Assembly: GCA_016790515.1 (NCBI GenBank)
Contig: JAEUOY010000156.1
Span: 1-64,000, forward strand
Direction: 5' to 3'
DNA: 64,000 nt
DNA from: Burkholderiaceae bacterium
Lineage (GTDB): Bacteria > Pseudomonadota > Gammaproteobacteria > Burkholderiales > Burkholderiaceae_C
Positions 7,616-17,123 of the stretch are shown piece after piece. Below the pieces are notes generated by a model. It had not been told where the DNA came from. It did no database searches and worked only from the letters and a program-made list of their open reading frames with translations. Numbering within the stretch: position 1 is the first letter of the stretch; each line of letters starts with the position of its first letter. Both the position numbers and the translations under genes were made by a program.

Positions 7616-10441
7616 ATGACCGGCGATCCACTGTCCCCCGACGCCCGGCCGACGCCCGCGCGCGACGACGGCATCGCGCAGCTCACGCTGGTGCAGCAGG
7701 CGATGGGCATCGTCACCTGGACCTGGGACACCGTCTCCGGCCGGGTCGTCTGGTACGGCGACCTGTCGGGCCTGCTCGGCCTGCCGCGCGGGTTCGACGG
7801 CGGCCAGTTCAGCGACTTCGAGTCCTTGCTGCACCCCGACGACCGCGCCGCCGCGCGGCAGCGGATCGTGGCCTGCCTGAAGGGCGAGATCGACCAGTAC
7901 CGTGCCGAGGAGCGGGTGCTGCTGCCCGACGGCAGCCTGCGCTGGCTGGAGACCTACGGCCGTGCCAGCCGCGGTGCCGACGGCCGCACCGAGCGCCTGG
8001 CCGGCGTGGTGCGCGATGTCACCAGGCGCCGTGCCGTGGCCCGGGGGCTCGAAGCCAGCGAGCAGCGCTTTCGCCACCTGATCGAAAGCGCGCCGGTGGC
8101 CATCGGCATCTCGCGCGGCGACCGCATGGTCTACGGCAACCCGAGCTTTGCCCGGATGTTCGGCTTTGCCGACGCCGACGCGGTGGTCGGCACGCCGGTG
8201 CTGGACCGGGTGGCCCCGCGGGCACGCGCCGAGTACCTGCAGCGCAGCCGGCGGCGCGAGGCCGGTGGGCCGGCCGAGACCCGCTACGACCTGGCCTTGC
8301 AGCGCACCGACGGCAGCGAGATCACCTGCCTGGTGTCGATCACCGAGGTCGAACTGGCCGACGGGGCGGCCACGCTGGTGCTGCTGCACGATGTCTCCGA
8401 CCGCAACCGCGCGCTGCTGGCGCTGCAGCAGGAACGCGACCGCGCGCGCCAGTACCTGCAGGTGGCCGAGGCGATCCTGGTCGCACTGGACGAGCAGGCC
8501 CGCATCACGATGCTCAACCGCAAGGGCTGCCAGCTGCTCGGCTACCAGCCCGGTGAACTGGAAGGTCGCAACTGGTTCCAGACCTGCCTGCCGGGCGACG
8601 AGCGGGCGCAGGCGATCGCCCACCTCCAGCGAATCCTGGCCGGCGACCCGGCACCGCCCGAGATCCACGAGCACGCCGTGCTCACCCGGTCGGGCGAGCG
8701 GCGCCAGATCGCCTGGCGCCACGCGCGGGTCACCGATGCGGGCGGCCGCGTCGTCGGCTCGCTCAGTTCGGGCGAGGACATCACCGAGCGCCTGCGTGCC
8801 GAGGCGGCGTTGCGCGCGCTGAACCTCGAGCTGGAGGACCGGGTGCGCGAGCGTACCCGGCAGCTGGCCGACAGCAACGCCGCGCTGGCCGAGGCGCGCG
8901 ACGCCGCCGAGGCGGCACGCCAGGTCAAGGGCCAGTTCCTGGCCCACATGAGCCACGAGATCCGCACGCCGATGAATGCGATCGTCGGCATGACCGACCT
9001 CGCGCGCCGCCTGCCGGGGCTGCCACCCAGGGCCGAAGCCTATCTCGCCGACATCGCACGGGCCGCCGATGCGCTGCTGGCCATCATCAACCAGGTCCTC
9101 GACTTCTCGAAGGCCGAATCGGGCCGGATCGAGCTGTCGCCGGTCGAGTTCGACCTCGACGACCTGCTGGCGCGACTGCGCTCGCTGATCGGCGTCCAGG
9201 CCGCCGAAAAGGGGCTGGACTTCGTGATCGACACCGCCGCCGAGGTGCCACGACGCCTGGTCGGCGACGCGCTGCGCATCGGCCAGGTGCTGCTGAACCT
9301 GTGCAGCAACGCGGTGAAGTTCACCGACCGCGGCCAGGTCATCCTGGGCATCACGCGGGTCGCGCCGGAGGGTGACAGCCGCCTCTGGCTGCGCTTCGCG
9401 GTGCGCGACACCGGCATCGGCATCGACGCGGCGGGTCGCTCACGGCTGTTCCAGGCCTTCCAGCAGGTCGATGCCGCCACCGCCCGGCTGTACGGCGGCA
9501 CCGGGCTCGGACTGGCGATCTCGCGCCAGCTGGTCGAACTGATGGGCGGTCGCATCGGCGTGCAAAGCGAACCCGGCGTCGGCAGCGAATTCGATGTCGA
9601 GCTGCCGCTCGGCAGCGGCGCCCAGCGAGCCGCTGCCATGGCACCGGTCCCGGCGCCGGCACCCGCGATCGCGCCTGACGCGCTGCGCGGCGCGCGCCTC
9701 CTGCTGGTCGAGGACAACGCGCTGAACCGCATCGTCGCCACCGACCTGCTCGAGGGCGTGGCCGGCGCCCGTGTCGTGCCGGCCGGCCACGGCGCCGAAG
9801 CGCTGCAGCGGCTCGCGGCCGAACCGTTCGACGCCGTGCTGATGGACCTGCAGCTGCCCGGCATGGACGGTTTCGAGACCACCGCCAGGCTGCGCGCGCA
9901 GCCGGGGCTGGCCCGGTTGCCGGTGATCGCGATGACCGCGCATGCGTCGCCGCGCGACCGCGAGCGCTGCCGGGCGGTCGGCATGGACGACTGCATCGCC
10001 AAGCCATTCGACCCGCACGACCTGTTCGCGGCGATCGCGCGGGCGCTGCGGCACCCGACGCCGGACCGGCCAGGCGACGGTGCCGCCGACGCGGCGCCCG
10101 CCCGGGCGGTCGATTTCGGCGCCGGTCTGCAGCGCTGCATGGGCCGCCGCGCCCTCTACATCGACATCGTCCAGCGCTACCTCGCGGCACATGCCGACGA
10201 CGCGCAGCGGCTGCAGGCGGCGCTGGCGGCCGGCCGGCTCGACGAGGTCGCCGCGTTGGCGCACACCGTGATCGCCGCTGCCGGCGCCGTCGGCGCCGAT
10301 AGCCTGTCGCAGACCGCCCGCGCGCTGCAGGCCGGTCTCGGCCGCCGCGAAGCGCCGCCGCCCGCGCTGGTCGCCGGCTTCGTCGCACAGCATCGAGCGG
10401 TGCTGCAGGCGCTGCGCGACCACCTGGCGAAGCCCGCCTAG
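7616..10441 (+). CDS. Hybrid sensor histidine kinase (PAS-HisKA-HATPase-REC-HPt)
   Basis: This is a 941-residue cytoplasmic hybrid kinase without clear membrane segments. Three PAS domains cover about 20-145, 155-275 and 280-400, followed by a coiled coil. The HisKA box has His447 in SHEIRTP. The HATPase has VLLNLCSNAVKFT, DTGIGI and GGTGLGLAIS. The receiver domain has LLVEDN, Asp744 in LMDLQLPGMDG and KPF. A C-terminal HPt domain has His883, but its usual AHTLKG motif reads AHTVIA, so the lysine after the phospho-histidine is missing. It follows the TIR gene closely; the LuxR-type regulator downstream has no receiver domain, so the output partner is not obvious. Confidence 0.9.
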   Translation: MTGDPLSPDARPTPARDDGIAQLTLVQQAMGIVTWTWDTVSGRVVWYGDLSGLLGLPRGFDGGQFSDFESLLHPDDRAAARQRIVACLKGEIDQYRAEERVLLPDGSLRWLETYGRASRGADGRTERLAGVVRDVTRRRAVARGLEASEQRFRHLIESAPVAIGISRGDRMVYGNPSFARMFGFADADAVVGTPVLDRVAPRARAEYLQRSRRREAGGPAETRYDLALQRTDGSEITCLVSITEVELADGAATLVLLHDVSDRNRALLALQQERDRARQYLQVAEAILVALDEQARITMLNRKGCQLLGYQPGELEGRNWFQTCLPGDERAQAIAHLQRILAGDPAPPEIHEHAVLTRSGERRQIAWRHARVTDAGGRVVGSLSSGEDITERLRAEAALRALNLELEDRVRERTRQLADSNAALAEARDAAEAARQVKGQFLAHMSHEIRTPMNAIVGMTDLARRLPGLPPRAEAYLADIARAADALLAIINQVLDFSKAESGRIELSPVEFDLDDLLARLRSLIGVQAAEKGLDFVIDTAAEVPRRLVGDALRIGQVLLNLCSNAVKFTDRGQVILGITRVAPEGDSRLWLRFAVRDTGIGIDAAGRSRLFQAFQQVDAATARLYGGTGLGLAISRQLVELMGGRIGVQSEPGVGSEFDVELPLGSGAQRAAAMAPVPAPAPAIAPDALRGARLLLVEDNALNRIVATDLLEGVAGARVVPAGHGAEALQRLAAEPFDAVLMDLQLPGMDGFETTARLRAQPGLARLPVIAMTAHASPRDRERCRAVGMDDCIAKPFDPHDLFAAIARALRHPTPDRPGDGAADAAPARAVDFGAGLQRCMGRRALYIDIVQRYLAAHADDAQRLQAALAAGRLDEVAALAHTVIAAAGAVGADSLSQTARALQAGLGRREAPPPALVAGFVAQHRAVLQALRDHLAKPA

Positions 10442-10631
10442 CCCGGACCGGTGCAGCCGGTCCCGCCCCAGCCGCGCGCCGGTCGCGCGGCCCCGCTCGA
10501 CCGGCGCTGCAGCGACCGGGCGGCGTTCCCGGCTGGCAGGATTCGTGCCTCGGTGTCGTGCAGCCGGCGCCGCGATGCTGTCCCCGGTGTTGCCGCGGGC
10601 AGCGGCGGCGCTGCGCCAGAATGCCGGGGCG

Positions 10632-13421
10632 ATGCCCGCCGTCCTGTCCAGCGCCCAGCCCACCGCCGATCCGGCCCGCGTCGGCCGCCACGAGGCGGCC
10701 CGGCTGGCGTCCAAGCTCAGCCCGCCGGAGATCACCGCGGTGCAGGTGCCGCGCGAGGCGGTGTGCCGCCGCATCACCGGCGCCGGCGCGGTCAAGCTGG
10801 TGCTGGTGCGGGCGCCCGCCGGCTTCGGCAAGACCACCGCGATGGTGCAGGCGCGCGCCGCACTGGCCGCGCAGGGCGTCGAGACCGCCTGGCTGACGCT
10901 GGAGCGCACCGACAACGACACGCCGCGCTTCCTGGCCTGCCTGCGCCAGGCGCTGGCGGCCATCGTCGGCGACGACGCCGGCGACGACACGCCGCTGGCC
11001 CTGGTCGACGCGCTGGCGGCGCAGCCGTCGCCGTTCGCGCTGTTCCTCGACGACTTCGAGCTGATCACCGAGCCCGCGGTGCTGGGCCTGGTGCGCGAGA
11101 TCATCGACCGCCTGCCGCGCCGCGGCCAGCTGGTGCTGGGATCGCGCAGCCTGCCGGACCTGGGGCTGGGCCGGCTGCGGGCGGCCGGCCAGCTGCTGGA
11201 GATCGACGCCGAGCACCTGCGCTTCAGCCGCGACGAAACCACCACCTTCTTCGCGCTGCGCCACCCGGGCGATCGTCCGGGCTCGCTGGCCGCCGACCGC
11301 GGCCACCTCGACGACCTGCACCGCAAGACCGAGGGCTGGATCGCCGCGCTGTGGCTGGCGTCGATGGCGCTCGAGGCGGTGATCGCCCGCCAGGGCTCGG
11401 TGGCCGACTACATCGCCCAGTTCTCGGGCAGCGACCGCGCGGTGGCCGATTTCCTGGCCGAGGACGTGCTGGCCCGCCAGACGCCCGAGATCCGCGACTT
11501 CCTGCTGCGCACCAGCATCCTGCGCCAGTTCAACGCCCCGCTGTGCCAGGCGCTGAACCCGCGCCTGGACGCCCGCCGCACGCTCGAGCAGCTGGACGCG
11601 GCCAACCTGTTCATCACGCCGATCGGCAGCGCGGGCGGCCCGCAGGCCTTGCGCGAGTGGCGTTTCCACAGCCTGTTCGCCGATTTCCTGCGCGCCCAGC
11701 TGGCGCGCGAGCAGCCCGACGAGCTGGCGCGGCTGCACCTGGCGGCCTCGGGCTGGTACGAGTCGCAGGGCCGGCCGGTGCCGGCGATCGACCACGCCAT
11801 CGAAGGCGGCGATACGCCGCTGGCCGTCACGCTGCTGGCCGGGCATGCCGCCACCTTTCTCGAACAGGGTCGCATGCGCCTGCTGGCGCGCTGGTTCGCC
11901 GCGCTGCCTTCCGCCGCGCTGGCCGGCCAGCCGATGCTGCAGATGGTGTCGCTGTGGGCCACCACGCTGACCCGCGGGCCCTGGGAGGCGATGGAGCAGC
12001 TGCACCAGTCGGGCTGCGAGCACAGCACCGATGCGGCGGTGCGCGCCCATGTCGATGCGCTGCAGCCGATGCTGCTGGCGATGATGGACCGCATCGAGGA
12101 GGCCCATGCGATCGGCCGCCAGCACCTGGCGCGCGTGCCCACCGGGCAGCCGTTCGCCGACAGCGTGCTGTGCAACGCGATGGCCCATGTGCTGGGCGTG
12201 CTGGGCGAACGCGAGCAGGCCCAGCGCCTGCTCGACGCGGCGCGGCGCGGCCAGCAGGGCGCCGGCTTCAACCGCATGTACAGCGAATCGGTCGAAGGCC
12301 TGCTCGACCTGCAGCAGGCCCGGCTGCGCCAGGCCACCGCCCGCTTCCGGCTCGCGCTGGGTCTGGGCAGCGGCAGCACGGCGGCCGCCGGCGCCGGTGG
12401 TGGCTATGGCCCGACCCACGGCAATGCCTGGGCCGGCGTGCTGTATGCCGGCGCGGTCTACGAGTCGCACCAGCTGGCCCAGGCCGAGCACCTGCTCAAC
12501 GTCTACCTGCCGCTGGCACGCGACGTCGGCCTGCCCGACCACATGATCCTCAGCCATGTGATGCGCTCGCGCATCGCCTTCGAGCACGGCGACATCGACG
12601 CCGCGCTGCAGGCGCTGACCGAGCTGGAGTACCTGGGCCACCAGCGCCAGCTGCCGCGGGTGGTGGCCAGCGCCCGGCTCGAGCGGGCCCGGGTGCTGGT
12701 GCGCCAGGGCCAGGCCGAGGCCGCCGCGCTGGCGCTGGACCGCGCCGACGACCCCGAGGTCTGGCAGCGCGTCGCGCGACACCAGATCAGCGCCCACGAC
12801 GTCGACGACATCGTGATCGGCCGGCTGCGCTGGCAGGTGGCGTTCGGCGACGCGGCGGCGGCCGCGCGCGAGGCCGGCGACGCCGCCGTCCAGGCCCAGG
12901 CGGCGCAGCGCCAGCGCCGGGCGCTGAAGCTGCAGCTGCTGCAGGCGCTGGCGCTGCAACGCGCCGGCGACAACCCGGCGGCGGTGGCGCTGGTGCAGCG
13001 GGTGCTGCAGGTGTCGCAGGCCGAGGGCTTCGTGCGGCTGCTGCTCGACGAGGGTCCGGCGGTGGGCACGCTGCTGCGCCGCACCGCGGCGGCGCTGCAC
13101 GAGGCGCTGGGCGAGCGCGTCGACCCGCTGCTCGACGACTGGCTGCAGCGGCTGATCGGGCTGTGCGCCGACGAGCCCGCGGCCGACGACGCCGCCCCGG
13201 CCGCCGCGCCGCCGGCGCCGCTGGACGAGCCGCTGACGCGCAAGGAGATCCGCGTGCTGCAGCTGCTGGCCGAGGGCTACAGCAACAGCGCGATGGCCGA
13301 GAAGCTGTTCGTCAGCGACAGCACCGTGCGCACCCACCTGCGCAACATCAACATGAAGCTCAACGCCCGCAGCCGCACCCAGGCGGTGGCGATCGCGCGG
13401 CGGCTGGGCGTGGTGCGCTGA
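10632..13421 (+). CDS. MalT-type LuxR family ATP-dependent transcriptional regulator
   Basis: This 929-residue regulator has an N-terminal STAND-type NTPase with a Walker A motif APAGFGKTT (about residues 61-69) and LFLDDFELI as the Walker B region. A winged-helix section follows (HSLFADFLRAQLA), then a long TPR-like helical middle and a C-terminal LuxR helix-turn-helix (about 865-925: LTRKEIRVLQLLAEG, VSDSTVRTHLRNI). MalT-like proteins bind an inducer and ATP, oligomerise and activate promoters. It is convergent with the adjacent PQQ-type dehydrogenase operon, which it might regulate. The start is uncertain: an ATG at 10575 and a GTG at 10545 are also in frame. Confidence 0.85.
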   Translation: MPAVLSSAQPTADPARVGRHEAARLASKLSPPEITAVQVPREAVCRRITGAGAVKLVLVRAPAGFGKTTAMVQARAALAAQGVETAWLTLERTDNDTPRFLACLRQALAAIVGDDAGDDTPLALVDALAAQPSPFALFLDDFELITEPAVLGLVREIIDRLPRRGQLVLGSRSLPDLGLGRLRAAGQLLEIDAEHLRFSRDETTTFFALRHPGDRPGSLAADRGHLDDLHRKTEGWIAALWLASMALEAVIARQGSVADYIAQFSGSDRAVADFLAEDVLARQTPEIRDFLLRTSILRQFNAPLCQALNPRLDARRTLEQLDAANLFITPIGSAGGPQALREWRFHSLFADFLRAQLAREQPDELARLHLAASGWYESQGRPVPAIDHAIEGGDTPLAVTLLAGHAATFLEQGRMRLLARWFAALPSAALAGQPMLQMVSLWATTLTRGPWEAMEQLHQSGCEHSTDAAVRAHVDALQPMLLAMMDRIEEAHAIGRQHLARVPTGQPFADSVLCNAMAHVLGVLGEREQAQRLLDAARRGQQGAGFNRMYSESVEGLLDLQQARLRQATARFRLALGLGSGSTAAAGAGGGYGPTHGNAWAGVLYAGAVYESHQLAQAEHLLNVYLPLARDVGLPDHMILSHVMRSRIAFEHGDIDAALQALTELEYLGHQRQLPRVVASARLERARVLVRQGQAEAAALALDRADDPEVWQRVARHQISAHDVDDIVIGRLRWQVAFGDAAAAAREAGDAAVQAQAAQRQRRALKLQLLQALALQRAGDNPAAVALVQRVLQVSQAEGFVRLLLDEGPAVGTLLRRTAAALHEALGERVDPLLDDWLQRLIGLCADEPAADDAAPAAAPPAPLDEPLTRKEIRVLQLLAEGYSNSAMAEKLFVSDSTVRTHLRNINMKLNARSRTQAVAIARRLGVVR

Positions 13422-13449
13422 CCGGGCCGGCCGGCGCGCCGCCGCTCGG

Positions 13450-15399
13450 TCAGGGCCGCAGCGCGAAGGCCACCAGGTGGTCGCCGCGGGTCGTCTCCAG
13501 CCCGCCGTGGCCGCCGGCAGCGATGACGATGTACTGCCGCCCGCCGAGCGCGTAGCTCATCGGGCTGGACTGGCCTCCCGCCGGCAGCCGCCCCTGCCAC
13601 AGCAGCTTGCCGTTGGCCAGGTCGAAAGCGCGCAGGAAGTCGTCGGTCGCGGCGCCGATGAACACCAGCCCGCCAGCGGTCACCAGTGGGCCGCCGATGT
13701 TCGGCATGCCCCAGTCGAACCACAGCGGCCACGGCGCCTTGTCGCGCGTGCTGCCCAGCGGCACCTGCCAGCGCAGCCGGCCGGTGGCGAGGTCGACCGC
13801 CGCGAGCCGGCCCCAGGGCGGCGCGGTGCACGGCAGCCCCAGCGGCGAGGCCAGCAGCCGGCGCCGCATGCCGTAGGGCGTGCCCTCCTGGCGCGCGAAC
13901 TCCCAGCCGCGATAGTCCTCCGACGCGCGCTCGGCGTCGAAGCGGCCGCGCTCGACCAGCGCGACGACGAAGGGCACGTCCATCGTGTTGGCGACGACGG
14001 TCTGCGACGCCGGATCGAAGGCCACGCCGCCCCAGTTGCTGCCGCCGGCATAACCCGGCAGCAGGATCGTGCCGCGCAGCGACGGCGGCGTGAAGATGCC
14101 CTCGCTGCGGTGTTGCGCGATCAGGTCGCGGCAGCGCCCGCGGTCCCAGAAGCTCAGGCCCCAGGCGTCGTCGGGCGTCACCGCCTGCTGCCGCGACAAC
14201 GCCGGCAGGGTCGAGAACGGCTGCGTCGGCGCCGCGGCCTCGCCCGGCACGTCGGACGCCGGCACCGCACGCTCGACGATGTCGAACAGCGGCGCGCCGG
14301 TCTCGCGGTCGAAGACATAGAGCATGCCCATCTTGGTCGCCTGGACCACGGCGGCCACGCTGCGCTCGCCGCGGCGCAGTTCGACCAGCGCGGGCTGGGC
14401 CGGCAGGTCGTAGTCCCACAGGTCGTGCCGCACCAGCTGGCGGTGCCAGACGAGTTCGCCGGTGCTGGCGCGCAGCGCGACCAGCGAATTGGCATGCGCG
14501 TTGTCGCCGCGGCGCAGGCCGCCGTAGAAGTCGGGCGAGGCCGAGCCGGTCGGCACGAAGACGAGGTCGCGGGCCGCGTCGCCCGCCAGCGGTGCCCAGG
14601 CGTTGGCTGCCGCCAGCGGCTGGCCGACCGGTTCCCAAGCCCAGCGCAGGGCGCCGCTGCGGGCATCGAAGGCGCGCACGACGCCGCTTTCCAGCGCCGC
14701 GGCGCGGTTGTCGCCGATCGCCGATCCGGTGATCACCAGGTCGCCGATGACCAGCGGGGGCGAGGTGACGCCGTACTCGCCACGGTCACCGGGCCGCGGC
14801 CAGCGCGGATCGCGCAGCGCGATCTCGCCGCCGCCGGCAAAGCCGGCGCAGCGCCGGCCAGTGCGCGCGTCCAGCGCGATCAAGCGACCATCGAGCGTGC
14901 CGAAGAACACCCGCCAGGCGCAGTCCGAGCCCGGCGCCGCCCTTGCATCGGTCCACAGCGCGACGCCGCGGTTGGCCGCCTCGGCATAGCGGACCTCCGC
15001 ACTGATCTCGGCGTCGAAGCGCCAGCGCTCGCGCCCGCTGGCGGCGTCGAGCGCGAACACGCGGCCATAGGCGGTGCTGACGAACAGCCAGTCGCCGGCC
15101 ACCAGCGGCGTGGCCTGGAAGGTCAAGCGTCGGCTGGGGGTCCGGCCCGGCCCGGTCTCGCCGGTGCGGAAGGTCCAGGCGACCTCGAGCCGACCGACGT
15201 TGCCGGCGTCGATCTGCCGCAGCGGGCTGTGGCGGGCGCCGCCCGGCGGCCCGCCGTAGGCCGGCCAGCCGCTGTCGGACAAGCCCTGCTGCGCCGGCGC
15301 CGGCGATCCGAACGCCCACAGCGCCGCCACCGCCAGCGCGCGCGCGCCGACCGCCACGGCCCGGCGGCATGCGCGGTCCGCCAGACGGACAGTCCTCAC
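13450..15399 (-). CDS. PQQ-dependent (quinoprotein) dehydrogenase
   Basis: This 649-residue periplasmic quinoprotein has a signal peptide (about residues 1-38, ending SPAPAQ). The eight-bladed propeller repeats read FALDAASGRERWRFD, IALDARTGRRCAG, VALRASTGELVW and YVFDRETGAPLF. WPAYGGPPGGARHSPL, LWDYDLPAQPALVEL, GGSNWGGVAFDP and the C-terminal GRQYIVIAAGGHGG match soluble relatives of membrane glucose/quinate dehydrogenases. No membrane N-terminal domain and no haem c motif are seen, so electrons must leave via another carrier. It should oxidise a sugar or alcohol in the periplasm. The GTG start overlaps the deaminase stop (GTGA). Confidence 0.85.
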   Translation of the reverse strand: MRTVRLADRACRRAVAVGARALAVAALWAFGSPAPAQQGLSDSGWPAYGGPPGGARHSPLRQIDAGNVGRLEVAWTFRTGETGPGRTPSRRLTFQATPLVAGDWLFVSTAYGRVFALDAASGRERWRFDAEISAEVRYAEAANRGVALWTDARAAPGSDCAWRVFFGTLDGRLIALDARTGRRCAGFAGGGEIALRDPRWPRPGDRGEYGVTSPPLVIGDLVITGSAIGDNRAAALESGVVRAFDARSGALRWAWEPVGQPLAAANAWAPLAGDAARDLVFVPTGSASPDFYGGLRRGDNAHANSLVALRASTGELVWHRQLVRHDLWDYDLPAQPALVELRRGERSVAAVVQATKMGMLYVFDRETGAPLFDIVERAVPASDVPGEAAAPTQPFSTLPALSRQQAVTPDDAWGLSFWDRGRCRDLIAQHRSEGIFTPPSLRGTILLPGYAGGSNWGGVAFDPASQTVVANTMDVPFVVALVERGRFDAERASEDYRGWEFARQEGTPYGMRRRLLASPLGLPCTAPPWGRLAAVDLATGRLRWQVPLGSTRDKAPWPLWFDWGMPNIGGPLVTAGGLVFIGAATDDFLRAFDLANGKLLWQGRLPAGGQSSPMSYALGGRQYIVIAAGGHGGLETTRGDHLVAFALRP

Positions 15400-15911
15400 C
15401 CGCGCTCCCCGGGCGGGAGCGGCCGCTGCCAGAAGCTGCGGTGCAGCGCCGCGATCTCGGCCTCGACCTCGGCGACCGGCCCGATCACCTCGATCGCCTT
15501 CTGGCCGCGGGCGAAGACCTCGCGGCAGGGCAGGTCCAGCGTCGGGTTCTCGGCATGGTTGCCGGTCATCGCCAGCAGCCGCCGCTCGCTCAGGCCGTAG
15601 ACCACGCGGCCGATGTTCGCCCAGTACTGGGTGCCGGCACACATCGCGCAGGGCTCGACCGTGGTGTAGAGCGTGCAGCCCCACAGCTCGGCCGGGGTCC
15701 AGCGCCGCGCCGCCGTGCGCGCCAGCACCGCCTCGGCATGGTCGACGCTGTCGACGTTGCCCTGGCGCAGCCACACCGTCTGGTGGTCGGGGCCGATCAG
15801 CACGGCGCCGAACGGGTGGTGGCCATCGCGCAGCGCCTGCTCGGCCACCGCCTGGGCCTGGCGCAGGCCGGCGACGACCTGCGCGGCGGTCGGGGCGGTT
15901 CGGTCGGTCAT
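15396..15911 (-). CDS. Nucleoside/guanine deaminase-type zinc hydrolase
   Basis: This 171-residue protein belongs to the cytidine/deoxycytidylate deaminase superfamily. Zinc ligands and the catalytic glutamate are visible: His58 and Glu60 in HAE, Cys88 and Cys91 in EPCAMC. GHHPFGAVLIGPD and QYWANIGRVVYGL are typical of bacterial guanine deaminases and related nucleoside deaminases. It probably hydrolyses an amino group from a purine or similar base in the cytoplasm. It is translationally coupled to the PQQ-type dehydrogenase downstream, an odd pairing with no evident pathway link. tRNA adenosine deaminase (TadA) is less likely because the flanking residues differ. Confidence 0.8.
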   Translation of the reverse strand: MTDRTAPTAAQVVAGLRQAQAVAEQALRDGHHPFGAVLIGPDHQTVWLRQGNVDSVDHAEAVLARTAARRWTPAELWGCTLYTTVEPCAMCAGTQYWANIGRVVYGLSERRLLAMTGNHAENPTLDLPCREVFARGQKAIEVIGPVAEVEAEIAALHRSFWQRPLPPGERG

Positions 15912-16040
15912 CGCGGGGTTCCTCCATGAGCGCTGGCCGGGGGGCGGCCGCCGCAGCGGGTATTCTCTCGCGCTCACCCGCGCCGGCCGGCCTGGCCGCG
16001 GGTGCGAACCTTTTCCCATCTGCTGCTGGAGCTTTCTGCC

Positions 16041-17123
16041 ATGACCCGCGTGTTCAATTTCAGTGCCGGCCCCGCCGTGCTGCCCGAGTCCGTACTCCGA
16101 CAGGCCGCCGACGAGATGCTCGACTGGCACGGCAGCGGCATGTCGGTGATGGAGATGAGCCACCGCGGCAAGGAGTTCATCGCGATCCACGCCGAGGCCG
16201 AGGCGCTGCTGCGCGAGCTGCTGGCGATCCCGGCGAACTACAAGGTGCTGTTCCTGCAGGGCGGCGCGATCGGCCAGAACGCGATCGTGCCGATGAACCT
16301 GCTGCGCGGCAGGTCCAGCATCGACTTCGTCCACACCGGCGAATGGTCGAAGAAGTCGATCGGCGAGGCGAAGAAGTACGCCAAGGTCAATATTGCCGCC
16401 AGCGCCGAGGCCAGCGGCTTCAGCTGCGTGCCGCCGCGCGAGACCTGGCAGCTCGACCCGGATGCCGCCTACGTGCACATCTGCTCGAACGAGACGATCG
16501 GCGGCGTCGAATACCACTTCACCCCCGACACCGGCGGCGTGCCCCTGGTCGCCGACATGTCCAGCGACATCCTGTCGCGCCCGGTCGACGTGGCCAGGTA
16601 CGGGCTGATCTACTGCGGCGCGCAGAAGAACATCGGCCCGGCCGGGCTGACGATCGTGATCGTGCGCGACGACCTGATCGGCCAGGCGATGCCCATCACC
16701 CCGTCGGCCTTCGACTACCAGCAGCAGGCCGACAACGACTCGATGCTGAACACGCCGCCGACCTACGCGATCTACATCGCCGGGCTGGTGTTCCACTGGA
16801 TCAAGGCGCGCGGCGGGCTGGCGGCGATGGCCGCGCACAACCAGGCCAAGGCGGCGATCCTGTACGACTACCTCGACGAGAGCCGGCTCTACAGCAACCC
16901 GGTGGCGCGCGCCGACCGCTCGCTGATGAACGTGCCGTTCAAGCTGAAGGACCCGGCGCTGGACGAGGCCTTCCTGAAGGGCGCGCAGTCGCGCGGCCTG
17001 CTGCAGCTGAAGGGCCACCGCTCGGTCGGCGGCATGCGCGCATCGATCTACAACGCGATGCCGGTCGAGGGCGTGCAGGCGCTGGTGGCCTACATGAAGG
17101 AGTTCGAGGCGAAGCATGGCTGA
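16041..17123 (+). CDS. serC: Phosphoserine aminotransferase
   Basis: This 360-residue class V aminotransferase has the full family length. It starts [15 protein letters not shown], contains the motif [11 protein letters not shown] and carries the PLP lysine Lys196 in [11 protein letters not shown]. It ends with [12 protein letters not shown]. The enzyme transaminates 3-phosphohydroxypyruvate to phosphoserine, the second step of serine synthesis, and also serves pyridoxine synthesis. The ATG at MTRVFNF was chosen over an in-frame upstream start because family members begin there. It overlaps the following dehydrogenase gene by eight bases, forming a serine-synthesis unit. Confidence 0.95.
   Translation: MTRVFNFSAGPAVLPESVLRQAADEMLDWHGSGMSVMEMSHRGKEFIAIHAEAEALLRELLAIPANYKVLFLQGGAIGQNAIVPMNLLRGRSSIDFVHTGEWSKKSIGEAKKYAKVNIAASAEASGFSCVPPRETWQLDPDAAYVHICSNETIGGVEYHFTPDTGGVPLVADMSSDILSRPVDVARYGLIYCGAQKNIGPAGLTIVIVRDDLIGQAMPITPSAFDYQQQADNDSMLNTPPTYAIYIAGLVFHWIKARGGLAAMAAHNQAKAAILYDYLDESRLYSNPVARADRSLMNVPFKLKDPALDEAFLKGAQSRGLLQLKGHRSVGGMRASIYNAMPVEGVQALVAYMKEFEAKHG

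Noticed and set aside
13450..15399. Methanol dehydrogenase identity for the quinoprotein
   Set aside because: The diagnostic adjacent-cysteine and length features of that family were not seen, and the sequence pattern is closer to glucose/quinate-type enzymes.
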